A stretch of DNA of 5,863 nucleotides. Source: Vibrio sp. GTDB taxonomy: Bacteria > Pseudomonadota > Gammaproteobacteria > Enterobacterales > Vibrionaceae. Under the pieces are notes generated by a model. The model saw only the letters and a list, made by a program, of their open reading frames with translations. It was not told the DNA's origin and ran no database searches. The translations under genes and the position numbers were made by a program. Position 1 is the stretch's first letter. The number at the start of each line of letters is the position of its first letter. Below are positions 1 to 4,788 of the stretch, piece after piece. The DNA lies in NCBI GenBank assembly GCA_007124475.1, contig SLFB01000201.1, positions 1-5,863 of the forward strand. The letters run 5' to 3'.

Positions 1-212
1 CAGAAAGTAAACGTCTTGGTGTTAAGCGTTTCGGTGGTGAAGCTGTATTAGCAGGTAACATCATCGTTCGTCAACGTGGTACTAAGTTCCACGCTGGTAA
101 TAACGTTGGTATCGGTAAAGATCACACTCTTTTTGCTCTATCTGATGGTAAAGTGAAATTTGAAGTGAAAGGTCCTAAAAACCGTAAATTCGTTAGCATC
201 GAAGCTGAATAA
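1..212 (+). CDS. rpmA: 50S ribosomal protein L27, 3' part (5' end outside window)
   Basis: L27 is a component of the large ribosomal subunit whose N-terminal tail reaches the peptidyl transferase centre. The reading frame begins at base 3 (bases 1-2 finish a Ser codon) and gives 69 residues starting ESKRLGVKRFGGE and ending NRKFVSIEAE, then TAA at 210-212. The family is usually 85 residues, so about 16 N-terminal residues, including the start, lie upstream of the window. The stretch IIVRQRGTKFHAGNNVGIGKD is the conserved L27 core. In related bacteria it follows rplU (L21) in the same operon. Codon use is strongly biased to GGT, CGT and AAA, as expected for a highly expressed ribosomal gene. 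A strong terminator follows 21 bp after the stop. Identification is near certain. Confidence 0.98.
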   Translation, partial: ESKRLGVKRFGGEAVLAGNIIVRQRGTKFHAGNNVGIGKDHTLFALSDGKVKFEVKGPKNRKFVSIEAE

Positions 213-233
213 GTTTAGTTTCTCGCTGAATTT

Positions 234-262
234 AAAAGCCCTGCCGTTAGGTGGGGTTTTTT
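234..262 (+). terminator. Intrinsic terminator of the rplU-rpmA transcript
   Basis: The arms at 234-245 and 250-261 pair over 12 bp, three of the pairs being G-U wobbles, around a GTTA loop (246-249). The stem core is CCC/GGG and CC/GG, and the 3' arm runs into six T residues (257-262). It begins 21 bp after the rpmA stop, so it very likely ends the ribosomal protein transcript and separates it from cgtA. Confidence 0.88.
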
Positions 263-366
263 ATTTATCGGCAAAGTGCTTATAACCAGTGATCCCTTGC
301 TAATGGGTCTACTTGTTATGTGTTCTAAAGTGGGAAAGGCGTGATCGTTTATCTCGTGATGATTTC

Positions 367-375
367 TGCTAAAAT
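367..375 (+). promoter_or_regulatory. Candidate extended -10 promoter for cgtA
   Basis: TGCTAAAAT at 367-375 matches an extended -10 (TGn followed by TAAAAT). No good -35 hexamer lies 16-18 bp upstream; TTTATC at 349-354 is the nearest partial match, at a short 15-bp spacing. A start near 382 would give a leader of about 45 nt before the cgtA ATG. Upstream termination at 234-262 means cgtA needs a promoter in this gap, and this is the best candidate I can find. The rest of the 263-427 stretch holds only the dyad described separately and the cgtA ribosome binding site GGAG at 418-421. Confidence 0.4.
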
Positions 376-377
376 TT

Positions 378-400
378 ATACCGTTAGTTAATAATGGTAT
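378..400. promoter_or_regulatory. 23-bp dyad at the cgtA promoter, possible operator or leader hairpin
   Basis: ATACCGTTA (378-386) and TAATGGTAT (392-400) flank a 5-bp centre, GTTAA. Nine of the eleven opposed positions are complementary, and one of the two mismatches (383/395) is a G-U wobble in RNA. It lies directly after the candidate -10 and covers the expected start site, the position typical of a repressor operator. I do not recognise it as the site of a known regulator. As RNA it would be a 9-bp stem, but only if transcription begins further upstream. Confidence 0.4.
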
Positions 401-427
401 TGCAACGCAAAGTGTGCGGAGTAACAA

Positions 428-1597
428 ATGAAGTTCGTTGATGAAGCGGTAATAAAAGTTCAGGCTGGTGATGGCGGCAACGGTGTTGTCAGTTTCTGGC
501 GTGAAAAATTCATCACTAAAGGTGGTCCTGATGGTGGTGATGGTGGTGATGGCGGTGATGTTTATATCTTAGCGGATGAAAACCTAAATACCTTGATTGA
601 TTACCGCTTTCAGCGTTTTTATGAAGCAGAGCGTGGCGAAAATGGTCGTGGCGCTAATTGTACTGGTAAGCGCGGTAAAGATAAGGTATTACGGGTTCCT
701 GTTGGAACACGGGCGGTGGATATTCACACCAATGAGGTGATCGCTGAAGTTGCTGAGCATGGTAAGAAAATCATGATCGCCAAAGGGGGCTGGCATGGTT
801 TAGGAAATGCTCGTTTTAAATCTTCAGTTAACCGTGCGCCACGTCAGAAAACTATGGGTACTAAAGGCGAACTTAGAGAAATTCGCTTAGAGCTACTTCT
901 GTTAGCGGATGTCGGTATGTTGGGTTTGCCTAATGCGGGTAAATCAACCTTTATTCGTGCTGTTTCAGCGGCGAAGCCTAAAGTTGCAGATTATCCATTT
1001 ACTACTTTAATCCCAAGCTTAGGTGTGGTTAGTGTCGTACCTGAAAAAAGTTTTGTGGTCGCTGATATTCCTGGCTTGATTGAAGGCGCTGCTGAGGGAG
1101 CCGGTTTAGGTATACGCTTTCTTAAGCATCTAGAGCGTTGTCGAGTGCTACTGCATATGATCGATATTATGCCGGTAGATCAAAGTGATCCAGTGCAAAA
1201 TGCACTGACGATTCTTGATGAGCTGGAGCAATACAGTGAGAAATTGGCCAATAAACCACGCTGGTTAGTGTTCAATAAAACTGATCTAATGCCAGAAGAA
1301 GAAGCCAATGAAGTGATTCAAAATGTGCTTGATGCTTTAGGGTGGGAAGATCAATATTTCAAAATATCAGCCATTAACCGTCAAGGTACTAAAGAGTTGT
1401 GCATGAAGTTAGCGGATTTCATGGAAACCCTACCTCGTGAGCAAGAAGAAATCTCTGAAGAGCAAAAAGTCGAATTTATGTGGAATGATTACCATAAAGA
1501 CGCGATGGCCGGTCAGCACGTTATCGACGAAGAAGACGATGACGATGATTGGGATGACGAAGAAGATGACGGTCATGTTATCTATGTTCGTGAGTAA
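428..1597 (+). CDS. cgtA: Obg-family GTPase CgtA/ObgE, 50S assembly factor
   Basis: This is an essential GTPase that binds the large ribosomal subunit late in assembly and is linked to the stringent response and chromosome maintenance. Its 389 residues have the full Obg layout. The glycine-rich Obg fold spans about 1-158, including GGPDGGDGGDGGD at 32-44. The G domain spans about 160-335, with P-loop GLPNAGKST (166-174), switch I DYPFTT (188-193), DIPG (213-216), NKTD (283-286) and SA (314-315). A strongly acidic tail lies at about 368-381 and the protein ends GHVIYVRE. GGAG at 418-421, 6 nt before the ATG, supports the start. In E. coli obgE is co-transcribed with rplU-rpmA, but here terminators flank the gene on both sides, so it is probably monocistronic. 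All G motifs are intact. Confidence 0.98.
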   Translation: MKFVDEAVIKVQAGDGGNGVVSFWREKFITKGGPDGGDGGDGGDVYILADENLNTLIDYRFQRFYEAERGENGRGANCTGKRGKDKVLRVPVGTRAVDIHTNEVIAEVAEHGKKIMIAKGGWHGLGNARFKSSVNRAPRQKTMGTKGELREIRLELLLLADVGMLGLPNAGKSTFIRAVSAAKPKVADYPFTTLIPSLGVVSVVPEKSFVVADIPGLIEGAAEGAGLGIRFLKHLERCRVLLHMIDIMPVDQSDPVQNALTILDELEQYSEKLANKPRWLVFNKTDLMPEEEANEVIQNVLDALGWEDQYFKISAINRQGTKELCMKLADFMETLPREQEEISEEQKVEFMWNDYHKDAMAGQHVIDEEDDDDDWDDEEDDGHVIYVRE

Positions 1598-1623
1598 GGC
1601 TCAGAAGTCTCAGTCCTTATAAT

Positions 1624-1655
1624 AAAAAAGCCGCAATCCTGATTGCGGCTTTTTT
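1624..1655 (+). terminator. Intrinsic terminator after cgtA
   Basis: GCCGCAAT (1630-1637) pairs perfectly with ATTGCGGC (1642-1649) around a CCTG loop. Six A residues at 1624-1629 and six T residues at 1650-1655 flank the stem. It starts 27 bp after the cgtA stop. The A/T symmetry means it could also work on the minus strand, though no minus-strand gene ends here. It separates cgtA from yjjP. Confidence 0.92.
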
Positions 1656-1681
1656 ATATCCTAAATCATATTGTTTAGACA

Positions 1682-1698
1682 CATTTTGTTGCAAAATG
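1682..1698. promoter_or_regulatory. Inverted repeat upstream of yjjP, possible operator
   Basis: CATTTTG (1682-1688) and CAAAATG (1692-1698) are a perfect 7-bp inverted repeat around TTG. With one bulged base at 1699, the outer CAC/GTG ends can extend it. It sits 37 bp upstream of the yjjP ATG, in the only gap able to hold that gene's promoter. I found no convincing -35/-10 pair here, and the partial matches (TTGTTT at 1671, TTGTTG at 1686) lack a good -10. The operator role is inference from position. Confidence 0.25.
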
Positions 1699-1735
1699 GT
1701 GCTTTTGATTAGTCGCGAAAGTTAGGAATGGAAGC

Positions 1736-2497
1736 ATGACATCCAAACAGAGGGCCGTGTCGCGTTTGATTGCTCAAGCAGGACAAATGTTATTAGCACA
1801 TGGTGCAGAAAGTACCTTAGTGGGCGATATTATGCGCCGGATGGGGGTGGCATCCGGTATGGATGAGGTTGAAGTCTCTCTCTCAGCGAGCTCGTTAGTG
1901 GTCACGACGGTTTATCATCAGCATTGTATTACTACCGCTCGGCGTTGTGCCGATCGTGGTATTAACATGCGGGTTGTAACACAGATCCAGCGTATTTGTA
2001 TTTTGATGGAGCGTGGTCTGTTAGATTTTTCTATGGCTCAGCACCGTTTGGAGCGTATTACCCCTGAGCGTTATAACCGCTGGTTAGTTTTGGTGATGGT
2101 CGGTTTATCCTGCTCGGCCTTCAGTCGCTTAGCCGGTGGTGATGGTATTGTGTTTGCTATGACCTTCATCGCTTCATCAGTGGGTATGTTGGTTCGTCAA
2201 GAAATAGCCCATCGTCAGTTTAATCCTTTGATTAACTTTGCCGCGACCGCCTTTGTGACCTCTTTGGTTTCAACTCAAGCGGTGATTTATCAGTTAGGCA
2301 ATCAGCCAACCTTAGTGATGGCCTCTTCGGTATTAATGTTAGTACCTGGTTTTCCGTTAATTAATTCCGTATCAGATATGCTTAAAGGTTACATTAATAT
2401 GGGGATTGCCCGATTTGTGATGGCCAGTTTACTCACTTTATCAACTAGTCTAGGGATTATCGCGGCGATGCGCATTACAGGAGTGTGGGGATGGTAG
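1736..2497 (+). CDS. yjjP: ThrE-family exporter, large subunit (YjjP-like)
   Basis: This is an inner-membrane protein of the ThrE family (DUF1212). Fused ThrE of Corynebacterium exports threonine and serine, and E. coli YjjP with YjjB has been linked to succinate export, so the substrate here is uncertain. The 253 residues divide into a soluble N-terminal half (1-115) with the family motif HGAESTLVGDIMRRMG (22-37), and a membrane half with about five hydrophobic segments near 116-133, 137-153, 164-182, 192-209 and 226-246. LVPGFPLINSVSDMLKGYI (202-220) is the conserved ThrE signature. AGGA at 1724-1727, 8 nt before the ATG, supports the start. The last 7 bp overlap yjjB, so the halves are probably made together and act as one transporter. 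Family call firm, substrate unknown. Confidence 0.9.
   Translation: MTSKQRAVSRLIAQAGQMLLAHGAESTLVGDIMRRMGVASGMDEVEVSLSASSLVVTTVYHQHCITTARRCADRGINMRVVTQIQRICILMERGLLDFSMAQHRLERITPERYNRWLVLVMVGLSCSAFSRLAGGDGIVFAMTFIASSVGMLVRQEIAHRQFNPLINFAATAFVTSLVSTQAVIYQLGNQPTLVMASSVLMLVPGFPLINSVSDMLKGYINMGIARFVMASLLTLSTSLGIIAAMRITGVWGW
2479..2483 (+). promoter_or_regulatory. Ribosome binding site that fixes the yjjB start
   Basis: AGGAG lies 7 nt before the ATG at 2491 but only 1 nt before the alternative in-frame GTG at 2485. The spacing favours ATG 2491. The site lies inside the yjjP coding end, so ribosomes finishing yjjP pass over it, which is consistent with translational coupling. Confidence 0.75.
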
Positions 2498-2973
2498 CGT
2501 TATTAAATGGAGATTTATTACTTGGTCTAGTAAATGATATGTTTTTTGCTGCTATTCCAGCGGTGGGGTTTGCATTAATTTTTAACGTGCCAGTGCCTGC
2601 TTTAAAATACTGTGCTTTAGGTGGCGCTATTGGTCATGGGTCACGCTATCTGATGTTGCATATTGGTATTCCGATTGAGTGGGCAAGTTTATTTGCTGCT
2701 GGGATTGTCGGCATGATTGGTGTGCAATGGTCACGACGTTTCTTAGCGCATCCTAAAGTCTTTACGGTTGCAGCGCTAATTCCTATGGTGCCTGGCGTTT
2801 TTGCCTATAAAGCCATGATTGCCATGGTGGAAATTCATCATACTGGCTTTAGTGTTGAGTTATTAGCGGCTTTAATTGAGAATTTCTTACAAGCGATGTT
2901 TATTATTGCTGGCTTAGCCGTTGGCTTAGCCATCCCAGGACTGCTATTCTATCGCCGCAAACCGATCGTTTAA
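2491..2973 (+). CDS. yjjB: ThrE-family exporter, small subunit (YjjB-like)
   Basis: This is the C-terminal half of a split ThrE transporter (ThrE_2 domain). From ATG 2491 it is 160 residues, close to E. coli YjjB, and almost entirely membrane. Hydrophobic segments lie near 10-31, 40-58, 64-80, 90-109 and 123-150, and a short positively charged end (YRRKPIV) probably faces the cytoplasm. IPMVPGVFAYKAM (97-109) repeats the Pro-Gly helix break also present in YjjP, as expected if both halves come from one ancestral domain. An upstream GTG at 2485 would add two residues but is poorly spaced from the ribosome binding site. The start overlaps the yjjP stop by 7 bp. folA starts 30 bp downstream with no terminator visible, so read-through into folA is likely. 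Confidence 0.9.
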   Translation: MVALLNGDLLLGLVNDMFFAAIPAVGFALIFNVPVPALKYCALGGAIGHGSRYLMLHIGIPIEWASLFAAGIVGMIGVQWSRRFLAHPKVFTVAALIPMVPGVFAYKAMIAMVEIHHTGFSVELLAALIENFLQAMFIIAGLAVGLAIPGLLFYRRKPIV

Positions 2974-3003
2974 TCAGTATGACTTACTAGCAGGAACCCA
3001 AAG

Positions 3004-3504
3004 ATGATCATCAGTATGATTGCCGCGATGGCAAGCGATAGAGTAATAGGGCAAGATAACCAAATGCCGTGGCATTTGCCGGCGGACTTTGTTTGGTTTA
3101 AACGTTGTACTATGGGTAAACCGGTGATTATGGGACGAAAAACCTATCAGTCCATTGGTCGTCCACTTCCTGGTCGGCATAATATCGTGATCAGCCGTGA
3201 TCCTACATTGATCATCGATGGTGTGGATGTGGTTGCTTCTGTCGAAGCCGCTCTAGTCAAGGCGGGGGAGGTTGATGAAGTGATGATTATTGGTGGTGGT
3301 AGTATTTATGCCAAATGCCTTGCGCAAGCAGATAAACTTTATCTTACTTTCATTGATGCACAGTTAGCAGGTGATACTCACTTTCCTGATTGGGGAACGA
3401 ATTGGCGTGAATGTTACCGTGAACATTATGCAGCCGATGACAAAAATATTTATGCAATGGACTTTGTTATTTTAGAACGTGAGACTGAAAAACCTAGAAC
3501 CTAG
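3004..3504 (+). CDS. folA: Dihydrofolate reductase, trimethoprim target
   Basis: It reduces dihydrofolate to tetrahydrofolate with NADPH for thymidylate, purine and glycine synthesis, in the cytoplasm. The protein has 166 residues; E. coli FolA has 159. Visible features are the Met20-loop region VIGQDNQMPWHLPAD (14-28), with catalytic Asp28 equivalent to E. coli Asp27, then WF (31-32), KPVIMGRKTYQSIGRPLPGR (39-58) with folate-binding Arg58, the cofactor loop MIIGGGSIY (94-102), YLTFID (113-118) and GDTHFPD (123-129). AGGAA at 2992-2996, 7 nt before the ATG, supports the start. The extra C-terminal residues (ETEKPRT) are unlike E. coli: the final PRT and the TAG stop are encoded by the AACCTAG tandem array. 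No trimethoprim-resistance change is obvious by eye. It converges on apaH with 3 bp between stops. Confidence 0.98.
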   Translation: MIISMIAAMASDRVIGQDNQMPWHLPADFVWFKRCTMGKPVIMGRKTYQSIGRPLPGRHNIVISRDPTLIIDGVDVVASVEAALVKAGEVDEVMIIGGGSIYAKCLAQADKLYLTFIDAQLAGDTHFPDWGTNWRECYREHYAADDKNIYAMDFVILERETEKPRT

Positions 3505-3522
3505 AACCTAGAACCTAGAACC
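3491..3522. repeat. AACCTAG tandem array (4 units plus AACC) at the folA/apaH junction
   Basis: Four perfect 7-bp units begin at 3491, 3498, 3505 and 3512 and are followed by a partial AACC at 3519-3522. CTAG is palindromic, so each unit carries TAG on both strands. Seven is not a multiple of three, so successive units place the stop in successive frames, and all six frames are closed within the array. The second unit supplies the folA stop (3502-3504), and the same CTAG in the third unit supplies the apaH stop (3510-3508). The array also encodes the last residues PRT of FolA and GSRF of ApaH. Such an array can change length by slippage. I recall similar short CTAG-containing repeats in Vibrio intergenic regions, unverified. 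Confidence 0.97.
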
Positions 3523-4323
3523 CAATGCCGGCTGTTGAAAGACTTGTTTATCTTCCCAGCGTAGCATGGTCAGCGAGCCGCCCCATACACAGCCGGTATC
3601 TAAGCCAATAACTGTATTACTGAAATAACCGTCTAATGCTGCCCAGTGGCCAAAAATGACGGTTTTCGGTAACTCAATTCGTTGTGGCACAGCAAACCAA
3701 GGCACCAATGGTTCCTGATTGATTTGATTAGGGGGAAGCTTACAAGCCATATCAAGTCGTCCATCGGGTAAACAAAAGCGCATGCGAGTTAAGCTGTTAA
3801 TAATATAACGATAGCGTTCTATTCCGGCTAATTCAGCATGCCATGAGTCAGGTGAATTGGCGTACATATTACTCAGCAGCCATTGCCATTGGTCACTGCG
3901 TAAAACCGTTTCCACTTCTTGAGCCGCGCTACGTGCGGTAGCGAGATCCCATTGTGGTGATATACCTGCATGAGTGATAACAAACTCGGGGTGCTCTAAC
4001 AGTAATGGCCATTGGCGAACCCATTGCAGTAATTCTTTTGCATCCGGTGCTGAAAATATCGCTGAGGTTTTGTCTTTATCTTTGATTGCTTTGATGCCAA
4101 GAGACACCGCGAGGAGATGTAAATCGTGATTACCCAGTACTGTTTTTGCCGCTGAACCGAGTTGGCGAATAAAGCGTAACGTTTCTAATGATTTTGGGCC
4201 TCTGGCCACTAGATCACCCGCTAGCCATAAGCTGTCATGTTCACTTTGGAAGTGAACTTGTTTGAGCAGTAGCTGTAGTTCATCCAAACAGCCTTGAATA
4301 TCACCAACAATATAATTTGCCAC
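3508..4323 (-). CDS. apaH: Symmetrical diadenosine tetraphosphatase (Ap4A hydrolase)
   Basis: It splits Ap4A into two ADP and, in E. coli, also removes Np4 caps from RNA 5' ends. It is a calcineurin-like metallophosphoesterase of 271 residues (E. coli about 280). The metal-site motifs are GDIQG (7-11), GDLVARGP (37-44), GNHD (64-67), THAG (117-120) and FGHWA (224-228), followed by LDTGCVWGGSLT (241-252). In the first motif Gln10 replaces the His of E. coli GDVHG; I recall Gln in Pseudomonas and Vibrio ApaH, so it is probably a lineage variant. The start is GTG, supported by GGAG (minus strand, 4332-4329) 5 nt upstream. The gene begins 10 bp after apaG and is probably translated from the same mRNA. 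Its last four residues, GSRF, and its stop come from the tandem array, replacing the longer tail of E. coli ApaH. Confidence 0.97.
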   Translation of the reverse strand: MANYIVGDIQGCLDELQLLLKQVHFQSEHDSLWLAGDLVARGPKSLETLRFIRQLGSAAKTVLGNHDLHLLAVSLGIKAIKDKDKTSAIFSAPDAKELLQWVRQWPLLLEHPEFVITHAGISPQWDLATARSAAQEVETVLRSDQWQWLLSNMYANSPDSWHAELAGIERYRYIINSLTRMRFCLPDGRLDMACKLPPNQINQEPLVPWFAVPQRIELPKTVIFGHWAALDGYFSNTVIGLDTGCVWGGSLTMLRWEDKQVFQQPALGSRF

Positions 4324-4333
4324 AGGTGCTCCA

Positions 4334-4714
4334 TCAATTAAGTACGTTAGGGACCGTTAATCGGAAAGGGGAAATTTCAACCCGGAAAGGCTCGCCATTG
4401 GCATTAAGCATGCCATAGTAGCCTTGCATAACGCCAAGAGGTGTTTCTAATGCAGTGCCACTGGTATAAGTGTACTCATCGTTAGCGGCAATAATAGGTT
4501 GCTCACCGACAACACCTTCCCCTTCAATCCGCATCTGTTTTCCATTAGCGTCAGTGACCAACCATGAGCGGGTCATTAGTTGTACAGTTTCTTCACTCAG
4601 GTTTCTAATGGTGATCAAATAAGCAAATACGAAGCGCTCAGCTTCTGGATGTGATTGTTCTGGGATATAGCGAGTTTGAACTTGTATCTTGATGCAAGGA
4701 TGATCAATGTCCAT
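4334..4714 (-). CDS. apaG: ApaG (CorD) protein, function not settled
   Basis: ApaG is a small fibronectin-type-III-like beta-sandwich protein of 126 residues (E. coli 125). It was named CorD for an effect on cobalt resistance and Mg2+ efflux in Salmonella; its biochemical role is unclear. The chosen start gives MDIDHPCIKIQVQTRYI. Family motifs are ERFVFAYLITIRNLS at about 26-40, GEGVVGEQPIIAANDEYTYT at about 64-83 and TPLGVMQGYYGM at about 91-102, with the end RLTVPNVLN. An in-frame ATG at 4762-4760 would add 16 residues, but these lie in a hairpin and do not resemble the family. A strong GGAGG sits 4 nt before ATG 4714. It lies between rsmA and apaH, as in E. coli. Confidence 0.96.
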   Translation of the reverse strand: MDIDHPCIKIQVQTRYIPEQSHPEAERFVFAYLITIRNLSEETVQLMTRSWLVTDANGKQMRIEGEGVVGEQPIIAANDEYTYTSGTALETPLGVMQGYYGMLNANGEPFRVEISPFRLTVPNVLN

Positions 4715-4718
4715 AAAT

Positions 4719-4723
4719 CCTCC
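4719..4723 (-). promoter_or_regulatory. Ribosome binding site that fixes the apaG start
   Basis: On the minus strand GGAGG (4723-4719) lies 4 nt before ATG 4714-4712. No comparable site precedes the upstream in-frame ATG at 4762. This is the best ribosome binding site in the minus-strand operon and would allow apaG to be translated independently of rsmA. Confidence 0.8.
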
Positions 4724-4747
4724 AGATCCGGATAACTCAACAAGGAC

Positions 4748-4776
4748 AAAATAGGATGGCAAATGCTGCCATCCTA
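4748..4776 (-). terminator. Hairpin with short T-run between rsmA and apaG (partial terminator or RNA-stability element)
   Basis: TAGGATGGCA (4752-4761) and TGCCATCCTA (4767-4776) are a perfect 10-bp inverted repeat with a 5-nt loop. Read on the minus strand, the hairpin comes 12 nt after the rsmA stop and is followed by ATTTTGTCC, a T-run of only four. That suits a leaky terminator or attenuator, because apaG and apaH lie downstream and have no obvious promoter of their own. It could instead be an mRNA 3'-end protecting hairpin or an interspersed palindromic repeat. Confidence 0.55.
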
Positions 4777-4788
4777 CACTGAGCTTAT

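Noticed and set aside
215..427. 70-codon minus-strand open frame in the rpmA-cgtA gap
   Set aside because: It covers the rpmA terminator, the candidate cgtA promoter and the dyad. Its product matches no family I know, and I see no ribosome binding site that stands out.
523..562. GGTGGTGAT-like tandem repeats in cgtA
   Set aside because: They encode the conserved Gly/Asp stretch GGPDGGDGGDGGD of the Obg fold. The protein motif explains the repetition, although slippage is possible.
1437..1622. 61-codon plus-strand open frame overlapping the cgtA 3' end
   Set aside because: It is a shifted-frame shadow of the acidic cgtA tail. The Lys/Met/Thr-rich product simply reflects GAA/GAT repeats read out of frame.
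2876..2906. Possible folA promoter inside yjjB (TTGAGA and TATTAT)
   Set aside because: The spacing is 19 bp and neither the context nor an extended -10 helps. By eye it is not distinguishable from chance in AT-rich coding sequence.
2974..3180. 68-codon minus-strand open frame antisense to folA
   Set aside because: It lies over conserved folA coding sequence and has no recognisable product.
3491..3522. Tandem array as a CRISPR, phage attachment site or bidirectional terminator
   Set aside because: The units are only 7 bp with no spacers, no integrase gene is present, and the sequence folds only through its CTAG cores without a T-run.
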